Origin: CALVUP01 sp964422195
Lineage (GTDB): Bacteria; Bacillota_I; Bacilli_A; RF39; UBA660
DNA length: 8,488 nucleotides
Reading direction: 5' to 3'
Assembly: GCA_964422195.1 (NCBI GenBank)
Contig: CAYRAF010000040.1
Coordinates: 1-8,488, forward strand
Shown: positions 1 to 4,802 of the stretch, in pieces
How the letters are laid out: every line of letters begins with the position of its first letter
Numbering within the stretch: position 1 is the stretch's first letter
The notes under the pieces: generated by a model
Database searches by the model: none
The model's input: only the letters and a program-made list of their open reading frames with translations
Told to the model about the DNA's origin: nothing
Translations under genes and position numbers: made by a program

Positions 1-2089
1 GGTACATGGGAAGTTAGATTAGTTACAGATAAAGAATTAGAAGTAGAAATTATTAATTATTTAAAGGAACAATATAAATTATTTAAGAAAATTAAACTTA
101 CACATGATTATCCACATTGTTGGAGATGTAAGAGTACATTAATTCAGTATCCAAAACCAGCTTGGTACGTAGAAGTTACAAAACATAAACAAGAAATAAT
201 TGATGCTAATAAAAAGATTAATTGGTATCCTGATTATGTTGGTACTAAACGTTTTGATAACTGGCTTGAAAATATGATTGATTGGGGAATATCAAGAAAT
301 AGATATTGGGGATGCCCACTTCCTATTTGGACATGTGAAGATTGTGGTAAGTTTGAAGTAATTGGTTCACTTGATGAATTACAAGATAGAGTTATAGAAG
401 ATATTGATGTACGTTCCATTGAACTTCATAGACCATATGTGGATGATTTACATATTAAGTGTGAATGTGGACATACAATGAATAGAGTAAAAGATGTAAT
501 GGATGTATGGTTTGATTCAGGATCTATGCCTTATGCTCAATATCATTATCCTTTTGAAAACAAAGAATTATTTGAAAATCAATTTCCTGCAGACTTCATT
601 GCTGAAGGAGTTGATCAAACAAGAGGATGGTTCTATGTATTATTAGTTATTTCTACATTAATATCAGGAGAATCTAGTTTTAAAAATGTAGTTGTTAATG
701 ATATGATGTTAGATGCTCATGGTAAGAAGATGTCTAAATCAACAGGAAATATAATTGATCCAGTTGAAATTATGCAAAAATATGGTGCAGATACAATTAG
801 ATGGTATATGATGTATGCATCTCCTGTATGGACACCACTTAAGTTTGATGAAGAAGGAGTAAAAGAAGTTAATTCTAAATTCTTTAATACCTTAAGAAAT
901 ACTTATTCATTCTTTGAATTATATGCTAATACTGATAATATGGATCCAAGAGAATATACGATAGATTATAAAGATTTAGAAGAAATAGATAAATGGTTAC
1001 TTTCTAAATATAATAAGTTATTAGATAAAGTAATAAGTTATTATGAAGAATATGATTTAACTAAGGTAGTAAGGACAATTACAGATTTTGTAAATGATGA
1101 TTTATCTAACTGGTATATTAGAAGAAACAGAAGAAGATTTTGGAAGAGTGAGGCAGATATTTCTAAAAAAGGTGTATATCAAACTACTTATGAAGTATTA
1201 CTTGGATTATCTAAAATAATTGCTCCAATTGCTTCATATACTGCAGAAGAAATATATACAGCATTAACTGAAAAAGAATCAGTTCATTTAGAAGATTTCC
1301 CTAAAGCAGATTTATCTTTAGTAGATGAAAAAATAGAAGAGAGAATGGATTTAGTAAGAGATATTATTTCACTTGGTAGAAATGCTAGAGAAGAGGCTAA
1401 GATAAAGGTTAGACAACCAATAAGTGAAGCTATAATTGATGGTAAGAAAAAAGAAATTTTAAGTGATAATGGTGGTATTACAGCATTTATTCTTGATCCA
1501 TCTTTAAGTCTTNNNNNNNNNNGAATTAAATGTTAAAGATGTAGAATTTGAAAATGATTTATCTAAATATATGAATTATGAGGTTAAACCTAACTTTAAA
1601 GTAGCTGGTAAAATATTTGGTTCTAATATGAAATTATTTGTTAGTGCTTTAGCCAATCTTTCAAATGAAGAAGTAACTAAGTTACAAAATAATGAAACTA
1701 TTAATGTTGAAGTAGCTGGAGAAACTCATGAAGTAACATCTGAATTATGTGATATTAGAATATCTTCTAAAGAAGGATTTAATGCAACTATGTTAAATAA
1801 TAACTTTATTATTTTAAATACAACTTTAACTGATGATTTAATTCATGAAGGTATCGCAAGAGAGTTAATTTCTAAAGTCCAAAATATGCGTAAAGCAAAA
1901 GATTTTGAAATAACAGATAGAATTAATTTATATTATAGTCCAAATTCTGAATTTGAAGATTCTATTAAAGACTTTGTTGAAATGATTAAGAAAGAAACAT
2001 TAGCTTTAGAATTTACTAGTAAAGAAGGATTAACGGAAAGTTATAATTTAAATGGAATAGAAGTTTGTCTTGATGTAGAAAGAAGATAG
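1..2089 (+). CDS. ileS: Isoleucyl-tRNA synthetase, long (type 2, eukaryote-like) form; 5' end outside window, scaffold gap inside
   Basis: Cytoplasmic class I aminoacyl-tRNA synthetase that charges tRNA-Ile. The reading frame is open from base 1, so the N-terminal part with the HIGH motif lies to the left. Visible are the end of the editing-domain region (THDYPHCWRCK, about 100-132), the catalytic blocks NRYWGCPLPIW and WFDSG, AEGVDQTRGWFY (about 601-636) and the KMSKS loop (727-741). The anticodon-binding helical domain and a C-terminal domain ending in GIEVCLDVERR follow. A CxxC (334-345) plus CxC (460-468) may bind zinc. The block order and C-terminal ending match the longer IleRS class, which often tolerates mupirocin (family knowledge, not shown here). 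Ten Ns at 1513-1522 separate two frames. The right-hand frame resumes at 1523 with ELNVKDVEFE, well before the next ATG at 1571, so this is one gene rather than two. Confidence 0.95.
1513..1522. other. Assembly gap (10 N) inside ileS
   Basis: Ten consecutive Ns join two contigs. The true distance is unknown, so the apparent frame change from frame 1 to frame 2 has no biological meaning. The residues just left of the gap (NGGITAFILDPSLSL, about 1468-1512) do not look like the expected short IleRS linker before ELNVKDVEF and may be a mis-assembled contig end. Confidence 0.95.
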
Positions 2090-2101
2090 ACTTCTTTTTT
2101 T
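2079..2101 (+). terminator. Short rho-independent terminator of ileS
   Basis: AAAGAAG (2079-2085) pairs with CTTCTTT (2091-2097) around a 5-nt loop and runs into Ts. The stem overlaps the ileS stop codon and is GC-poor, so it is probably leaky. Confidence 0.55.
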
Positions 2102-2115
2102 GTTTGTGTTATAAT
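2087..2115 (+). promoter_or_regulatory. Candidate sigma-A promoter for the kinase-like gene
   Basis: TATAAT at 2110-2115 lies 17 bp downstream of TAGACT (2087-2092, four of six matches to TTGACA). The -35 overlaps the ileS stop codon and terminator. The ribosome site AGAAGGG lies just upstream of the ATG at 2139. Confidence 0.5.
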
Positions 2116-2138
2116 ATCATGACAAAGAAGGGATATTT

Positions 2139-3233
2139 ATGGATTTTAAAAATATATATTTAAATTATAAAGATAGAAATGGTAATTTAAATACAGTATC
2201 TTCAGGTGAGGTTAAAAGTACAAAGTTTTTTCCATATTATTATATAAATGAAAGAAAGTATATTTTTAAGCCTTTATCAAAAACAAAACCATTTTCTACA
2301 CCTTTATATGGTTATGCTGAAGTATTTTGGTCTAATGTAATACATAATTATTTTGATGAAGATACTCCTATATATAATCTTGCTATATGTAAAGGTTATG
2401 AAGACGAAGTAGAAAATTATAGAGATCAAGGTACATTAGTACCATCTATTGTTAAGAAAGATGAAAAGTTAGTTAATTTATTAGAGTTTTATAGAGAAAA
2501 TAAGGATGAAAAAGTTGATATTGATAAATATATTAATTATTGTGGAGTTTTTTATGATTATACACTTATTTTAGAATCTGATTTTGTATCTAATAATAAA
2601 GAAGTAGGAGAAGAACTTGCAAGACAAATATTATATTCTATTTTAAGAGCAGATAGTAATTATCATTATGAAAATGTATCTTTTGTCTATGAAAACAATT
2701 GTTTTAAGAAAGTAGCAAAACCAATTGATCATGAATTTTCTTTATATTTTTCTGCACCTGATTATCCATTAATTCATAGATTTCAACTTGACAGTTTCTT
2801 AAAAACAATAGATACAGAAGAAATAGGATTAGATGGTTTTTGGCCTTACTTAGGTGCTAAAAAGAATATCTTTAAAAATATTGATTATATAGTAAAGCAT
2901 TATCCAAATGTGGTAGAAGAGTTTATAAATAAACTTGATTTATTTATTAATGACTTAGAAAATGATAGATTAGTTATTCCAGATAATAAAGATTACTTTT
3001 ATCCTTTTTCTACTTTTGATCATGAATGGGGAATTGCTAAATATAAAGAACATGATGAAAAAAGAGAAATGGTTGCTTTAGAGGGAATAAAACCAGTTTC
3101 ATATGATGAAGTGAAGAATAATTTAGACAATATATCTGCCGAGATAGTAGTAGGTAGTAAGGTAATTAGAAATCATTTAGTTAATAAATTAAATACATAT
3201 AAGAATAAAAATGTATTTGAAAAATCGAAATAG
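2139..3233 (+). CDS. HipA-like / atypical kinase-fold protein, hypothetical
   Basis: A 364-residue soluble protein with no signal peptide or membrane segment. I do not recognise a named family with certainty, but the pattern resembles HipA and related phosphatidylinositol-kinase-like folds. YIFKP (residues 41-45) would carry the ATP-binding lysine K44. E61 in YAEVFW sits where a helix glutamate is expected. ADSNYHYENVSF (171-182) resembles the catalytic loop D-R-H-x-x-N, and PIDHEFSL (195-202) resembles the metal-binding Asp segment. In the catalytic loop the HxxN spacing is kept, but the position of the catalytic Asp is Asn (N174), with an Asp two residues earlier (D172). Activity is therefore uncertain. 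There is no HipB-like DNA-binding partner next to it. It is preceded by its own promoter and has no terminator of its own before the antisense RNA promoter that begins 10 bp after its stop. Alternative: a divergent phage-type protein of unknown function. Confidence 0.5.
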   Translation: MDFKNIYLNYKDRNGNLNTVSSGEVKSTKFFPYYYINERKYIFKPLSKTKPFSTPLYGYAEVFWSNVIHNYFDEDTPIYNLAICKGYEDEVENYRDQGTLVPSIVKKDEKLVNLLEFYRENKDEKVDIDKYINYCGVFYDYTLILESDFVSNNKEVGEELARQILYSILRADSNYHYENVSFVYENNCFKKVAKPIDHEFSLYFSAPDYPLIHRFQLDSFLKTIDTEEIGLDGFWPYLGAKKNIFKNIDYIVKHYPNVVEEFINKLDLFINDLENDRLVIPDNKDYFYPFSTFDHEWGIAKYKEHDEKREMVALEGIKPVSYDEVKNNLDNISAEIVVGSKVIRNHLVNKLNTYKNKNVFEKSK

Positions 3234-3243
3234 GGTAATACTA

Positions 3244-3272
3244 TTGAAATAAAGGTAACTTTATGTTATAAT
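3244..3272 (+). promoter_or_regulatory. Promoter of antitoxin RNA 1
   Basis: TTGAAA (3244-3249), a 17-bp spacer and TATAAT (3267-3272). The predicted transcription start is near G3279. The same element recurs 346 bp downstream at module 2. Confidence 0.8.
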
Positions 3273-3308
3273 GAATATGTCAAGGAAACTTGCATAAAAT
3301 AAAAAAGG
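3262..3308 (+). repeat. 47-bp direct repeat, copy 1 (antitoxin promoter and 5' segment)
   Basis: Matches 3608-3654 at 45 of 47 positions, including a perfect 31-nt block (3278-3308). It holds the -10 box, the start site, the CAAG-GAAA-CTTG hairpin and the A-rich tract. The two differences lie between the -10 box and the start site. Confidence 0.9.
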
Positions 3309-3340
3309 ATACGTTTGATTGCTGGAATCAGACGTAATCC
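3300..3340 (-). terminator. Toxin 1 mRNA terminator, embedded in the antitoxin RNA 1 gene
   Basis: On the minus strand the 3340-3326/3320-3307 stem (GGATTACGTCTGATT with AATCAAACGTATCC) is followed at once by TTTTTTA and more Ts. The same bases form the 5' stem and A-rich spacer of the antitoxin RNA on the other strand. Confidence 0.75.
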
Positions 3341-3352
3341 CTTGATTGGATT

Positions 3353-3388
3353 CATCTGAAATCAACTAAGTTGAAATCAGATGTTTTT
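3353..3388 (+). terminator. Terminator of antitoxin RNA 1
   Basis: CATCTGA (3353-3359) pairs with TCAGATG (3377-3383). An inner TCAAC/GTTGA stem closes a TAA loop, and five Ts follow at 3384-3388. The minus strand has no T-run next to this hairpin, so it is not an obvious terminator for the toxin mRNA. Confidence 0.85.
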
Positions 3389-3390
3389 AT

Positions 3391-3480
3391 CTATTTAAGG
3401 TATAAATTATATATAAGTATAAATATTGTGATAAATAGTAGGAGTATAATGAAAAATAGAGATTTTTCTCTTTTAGTCAC
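3391..3480 (-). CDS. Small hydrophobic membrane peptide, predicted type I toxin 1 (29 aa, GTG start)
   Basis: A predicted 29-residue peptide: a charged N-terminus MTKREKS, then an uninterrupted run of Phe, Ile and Leu (about residues 8-24) long enough for one membrane span, ending YLK. The GTG start at 3480 is chosen because GGGAGG (3493-3488) lies 7 nt upstream. The out-of-frame GTG nearer to the ribosome site meets a stop within a few codons. It shares the M-[TS]-K-[RK]-[ED] start, a single span and the whole gene architecture with the peptide at 3733-3816. Small single-span peptides opposed by a convergent antisense RNA are the hallmark of Gram-positive type I toxins such as Fst, TxpA and BsrG. 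I see no Fst-type sequence match. The likely action is membrane damage when the antitoxin RNA is lost (inference). Alternative: a small regulatory or sporulation membrane peptide. Confidence 0.75.
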   Translation of the reverse strand: MTKREKSLFFIILLLFITIFILIYNLYLK

Positions 3481-3487
3481 AATAACA

Positions 3488-3508
3488 CCTCCCTTCTTAA
3501 TTGAAGGG
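3488..3508 (-). promoter_or_regulatory. Ribosome-site hairpin of toxin 1
   Basis: In the mRNA CCCTTC (3508-3503) pairs with GAAGGG (3496-3491) around AATTAA. The right arm supplies the GGG of the GGGAGG ribosome site (3493-3488), so the site is partly buried. The hairpin abuts the inner inverted repeat at 3509. Confidence 0.65.
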
Positions 3509-3543
3509 AAAACATCTGATATATTTCAAACGTATCCAGTATA

Positions 3544-3572
3544 ATTATATCAAACAATTGTTTTATGTACAA
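3544..3572 (-). promoter_or_regulatory. Promoter of toxin 1
   Basis: Minus strand TTGTAC (3572-3567), a 17-bp spacer and TATAAT (3549-3544). The predicted start is near 3537, so the mRNA begins GGATACG. The leader is about 57 nt and the whole mRNA about 238 nt. Confidence 0.75.
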
Positions 3573-3589
3573 TAATTAATATGAAAAAA

Positions 3590-3618
3590 TTGCAAAATAT
3601 AAATCTATATGTTATAAT
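3590..3618 (+). promoter_or_regulatory. Promoter of antitoxin RNA 2
   Basis: TTGCAA (3590-3595), a 17-bp spacer and TATAAT (3613-3618). The predicted start is near G3625, matching module 1 base for base in layout. Confidence 0.8.
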
Positions 3619-3654
3619 GTATTTGTCAAGGAAACTTGCATAAAATAAAAAAGG
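3608..3654 (+). repeat. 47-bp direct repeat, copy 2
   Basis: Second copy of 3262-3308, 346 bp away, with two mismatches. Similarity ends exactly where the target-specific stem of the antitoxin RNA begins. Confidence 0.9.
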
Positions 3655-3685
3655 GAACATTCAATATCGCATGTTGAGTGTTGCC
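3646..3685 (-). terminator. Toxin 2 mRNA terminator, embedded in the antitoxin RNA 2 gene
   Basis: On the minus strand the stem formed by 3685-3674 and 3664-3654 is followed by TTTTTTA and TTTT (3652-3642). As in module 1, the stem and A-tract of the antitoxin RNA serve as the opposing terminator. Confidence 0.7.
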
Positions 3686-3698
3686 AATAATTTTGGTT

Positions 3699-3734
3699 TC
3701 ACCTAATTCATGGCTGAGTTAGGTGATTTTCTTT
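3699..3734 (+). terminator. Terminator of antitoxin RNA 2
   Basis: An 11-bp stem, 3699-3709 with 3716-3726, closes the loop ATGGCT. TTTTCTTT follows at 3727-3734. Confidence 0.8.
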
Positions 3735-3816
3735 ACAAACAAATTACAAATAGTAATAAGATAAGCAAAGTTATGATAAAGAGGAGAAAGAAGATTATAA
3801 AATCTTTTTTACTCAT
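3733..3816 (-). CDS. Small hydrophobic membrane peptide, predicted type I toxin 2 (27 aa)
   Basis: A predicted 27-residue peptide: MSKKDF, then about 20 almost purely hydrophobic residues (Ile, Phe, Leu, one Thr), ending VICL. The ATG at 3816 is preceded 7 nt upstream by GGAGG, within GGAGGTGAT (3828-3820), a full-length match to the 16S rRNA 3' end. It is the paralogue of the peptide at 3391-3480: same start motif M-[TS]-K-[RK]-[ED], same single-span plan, same 7-nt ribosome-site spacing and near-equal leader (about 56 nt). Predicted action is at the cell membrane as a type I toxin restrained by RNA 2 (inference from architecture). The stop codon lies inside the T-rich tail of the antisense terminator, so RNA 2 covers essentially only the 3' untranslated region. 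Confidence 0.75.
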   Translation of the reverse strand: MSKKDFIIFFLLFIITLLILLLFVICL

Positions 3817-3823
3817 CGTATCA

Positions 3824-3847
3824 CCTCCATTCTTAAAAAGATGAAGG
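3824..3847 (-). promoter_or_regulatory. Ribosome-site-sequestering hairpin of toxin 2
   Basis: In the mRNA CCTTCATCTT (3847-3838) pairs with AAG and ATGGAGG (3834-3824), with one bulged A at 3831 and a TTT loop. The GGAGG is fully inside the stem, so translation should need opening of the hairpin. Confidence 0.7.
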
Positions 3848-3877
3848 CAATCACCCAACTATTAAATGTTCCTATAT

Positions 3878-3907
3878 ATTATACAATAAGTAAACTAATG
3901 TTTGCAA
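3878..3907 (-). promoter_or_regulatory. Promoter of toxin 2
   Basis: Minus strand TTGCAA (3907-3902), an 18-bp spacer and TATAAT (3883-3878). The predicted start is near 3872, giving an mRNA that begins GGAACATT and is about 227 nt long. Confidence 0.7.
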
Positions 3908-3909
3908 TA

Positions 3910-3935
3910 AAACAGACTAAAAAAAGTCTGTTTTT
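3910..3935. terminator. Bidirectional terminator between toxin module 2 and dpaA
   Basis: CAGACT (3913-3918) pairs with AGTCTG (3925-3930), extended by A/T pairs. TTTTT follows on the plus strand and TTTT on the minus strand. It shields dpaA from upstream read-through and touches the -35 of toxin 2. Confidence 0.75.
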
Positions 3936-3941
3936 CTTTAT

Positions 3942-3969
3942 CACTAAAAAATACTTTCTTAATAATATA
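3942..3969 (+). promoter_or_regulatory. Weak candidate sporulation-sigma promoter for dpaAB
   Basis: CACT (3942-3945) and AATAATATA (3961-3969) resemble the sigma-K elements mACm and CATAnnnTA but lack the initial C. No good sigma-A promoter is visible between the terminator and the ATG, which fits sporulation-only expression. This is low-information evidence. Confidence 0.25.
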
Positions 3970-3986
3970 TAGTAGAGGAGGTATTT

Positions 3987-4802
3987 ATGAAAATATTAGT
4001 ACTTGGAGGAGATAAAAGATATATATCATTAATGAATAATTTAGATTATCCTATTGATTGTGTTGGTTATGAAAATAAGAAATTAAATGAAAATATAGTA
4101 AAGAAAAAAATAGAAGATATTAATTTATATAAATATGATATTGTTATTTTACCAATACTTGGTATTAATGATAATTTTGAAATAAATAGTTTAGATGGAA
4201 TGATAAAATTAGATAAAGAATTATTTGATACTTCTAAAAAAGACTGTGTTTTTTATACTGGGTTAATTACAGATATGATGCATCATTTATTTGAAAATAA
4301 AGATCTTGTTTCATTTCTTCAAGATAAAGAAGTAAAACGAGGTAATGATGTATTAACAATAGAAGGTGTTTTAGAGAGAGTAAATGAGAAAAAAAGGGAT
4401 AATATCACGATATTAGGCTTTGGTAATTTAGGAAGTAAACTTTCTTATATTTTATCTGATTATAATATTAATATAGGTACAAATGATGAATATTTAGCTG
4501 ATTACTTTCCAAGAAAGTTCTTTTTAACTACTAATAAACAAGCTATGAAAATTTATTTTAAAAGCAGTGATTATATTATTAATACAGTACCTAAAAATAT
4601 TATAGATGAAGAATTACTTAAATGTACATCTGCGCATGTTTTAGATATAGCATCATCTCCATATGGTATGGATAAAGATATATCTAAAAACTATTTTAAT
4701 TATCATTTATATTCATCTATTCCTTCCAAGTATGCTCCAGAAGAAGCAGGGAAAATACTTGCTAAAAAAATAATAAGAGATCAGAAAGGAAAGAATATAT
4801 GA
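3987..4802 (+). CDS. dpaA: Dipicolinate synthase subunit A
   Basis: Subunit of the mother-cell enzyme that oxidises dihydrodipicolinate (or its hydroxy-tetrahydro precursor) to dipicolinic acid, the Ca-chelated solute of the spore core. At 271 residues it is a little shorter than the roughly 300-residue Bacillus protein. The N-terminus MKILVLGGDKRY is a DpaA-type nucleotide-fold start. GFGNLG (144-149) is the GxGxxG dinucleotide-binding loop. DYIINTVP (195-202), DIASSPYGMD (220-229) and YAPEEAGKILA (249-259) match conserved C-terminal blocks of the family. The ribosome site GAGGAGG (3975-3981) fits the ATG at 3987. It overlaps dpaB by four bases (ATGA), so the two are translationally coupled. 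The asd-dapG-dapA genes that follow spoVF in B. subtilis are absent here. Confidence 0.93.
   Translation: MKILVLGGDKRYISLMNNLDYPIDCVGYENKKLNENIVKKKIEDINLYKYDIVILPILGINDNFEINSLDGMIKLDKELFDTSKKDCVFYTGLITDMMHHLFENKDLVSFLQDKEVKRGNDVLTIEGVLERVNEKKRDNITILGFGNLGSKLSYILSDYNINIGTNDEYLADYFPRKFFLTTNKQAMKIYFKSSDYIINTVPKNIIDEELLKCTSAHVLDIASSPYGMDKDISKNYFNYHLYSSIPSKYAPEEAGKILAKKIIRDQKGKNI

Larger units (their letters stand above)
3279..3388 (+). ncRNA. Predicted antisense antitoxin RNA 1 (about 110 nt)
   Basis: Predicted small RNA from the promoter at 3244-3272 to the terminator ending at 3388. In order it has a 5' mini-hairpin CAAG-GAAA-CTTG (3281-3292) and an A-rich spacer. Next comes a 14-bp stem with one bulge (3307-3320 with 3326-3340, loop GCTGG), then a linker, then the terminator hairpin. 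It runs against the minus-strand peptide gene and is fully complementary to about 89 nt of that mRNA's 3' untranslated region. The inner arm of its first stem (3328-3340) can also pair, with one bulge and one G-U, with the toxin mRNA 5' end. The terminator's left arm CATCTGA can pair with the toxin leader. This two-site layout recalls RNAII of the Fst/par locus. No open reading frame with a ribosome site is visible. Inferred from sequence architecture only. Confidence 0.7.
3307..3537. repeat. Nested inverted repeats closing toxin 1 mRNA
   Basis: The outer pair is GGATACGTTTGA (3307-3318) against TCAAACGTATCC (3526-3537), a perfect 12 bp. The inner pair is ATCAGATGTTTT (3376-3387) against AAAACATCTGAT (3509-3520), also a perfect 12 bp. 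Both flank the peptide gene. In the toxin mRNA the first about 29 nt can pair co-linearly with its 3' untranslated region, end to end. Confidence 0.85.
3625..3734 (+). ncRNA. Predicted antisense antitoxin RNA 2 (about 110 nt)
   Basis: Same predicted length and layout as RNA 1: mini-hairpin CAAG-GAAA-CTTG (3627-3638), an identical A-rich spacer, then a stem AACATTCAA (3656-3664) with TTGAGTGTT (3674-3682). That stem is extended by GG/CC across a bulged G3683. The terminator hairpin ends the RNA. The target-specific stems differ in sequence from RNA 1 while the 5' module is identical. It is complementary to about 89 nt of the toxin 2 mRNA 3' end. Its inner arm (3674-3685) can pair with the toxin 2 mRNA 5' end through G-U-tolerant matches and one bulge. 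UCACCUAAUU of its terminator can pair with the leader segment GGGUGA. Inferred only from sequence. Confidence 0.7.
3654..3872. repeat. Nested inverted repeats closing toxin 2 mRNA
   Basis: The outer pair is GGAACATTCAA (3654-3664) against TTAAATGTTCC (3862-3872), one mismatch that is G-U in the RNA. The inner pair is AGTTAGGTGATT (3717-3728) against AATCACCCAACT (3849-3860), one mismatch that is again G-U in the RNA. Positions correspond to the module 1 repeats although the sequences differ. Confidence 0.8.

Noticed and set aside
1571..2089. A separate 172-residue gene starting at 1571
   Set aside because: The frame is open back to 1523 with IleRS sequence; it is the C-terminal part of ileS after the N gap, without a promoter or ribosome site.
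3262..3654. CRISPR array
   Set aside because: Only two copies, 346 bp apart, each containing a promoter and followed by a gene-like unit; no short regular spacers and no cas genes.
3391..3816. Direct membership of the Fst, TxpA or BsrG peptide families
   Set aside because: The gene layout is similar, but the Fst-type DLFxIVIAP core and the TxpA/BsrG-type YESLMxM start are absent from both peptides.
3307..3872. Insertion-sequence or MITE terminal inverted repeats
   Set aside because: The inverted repeats coincide with RNA hairpins and transcript ends, differ between modules, and show no flanking target duplications.
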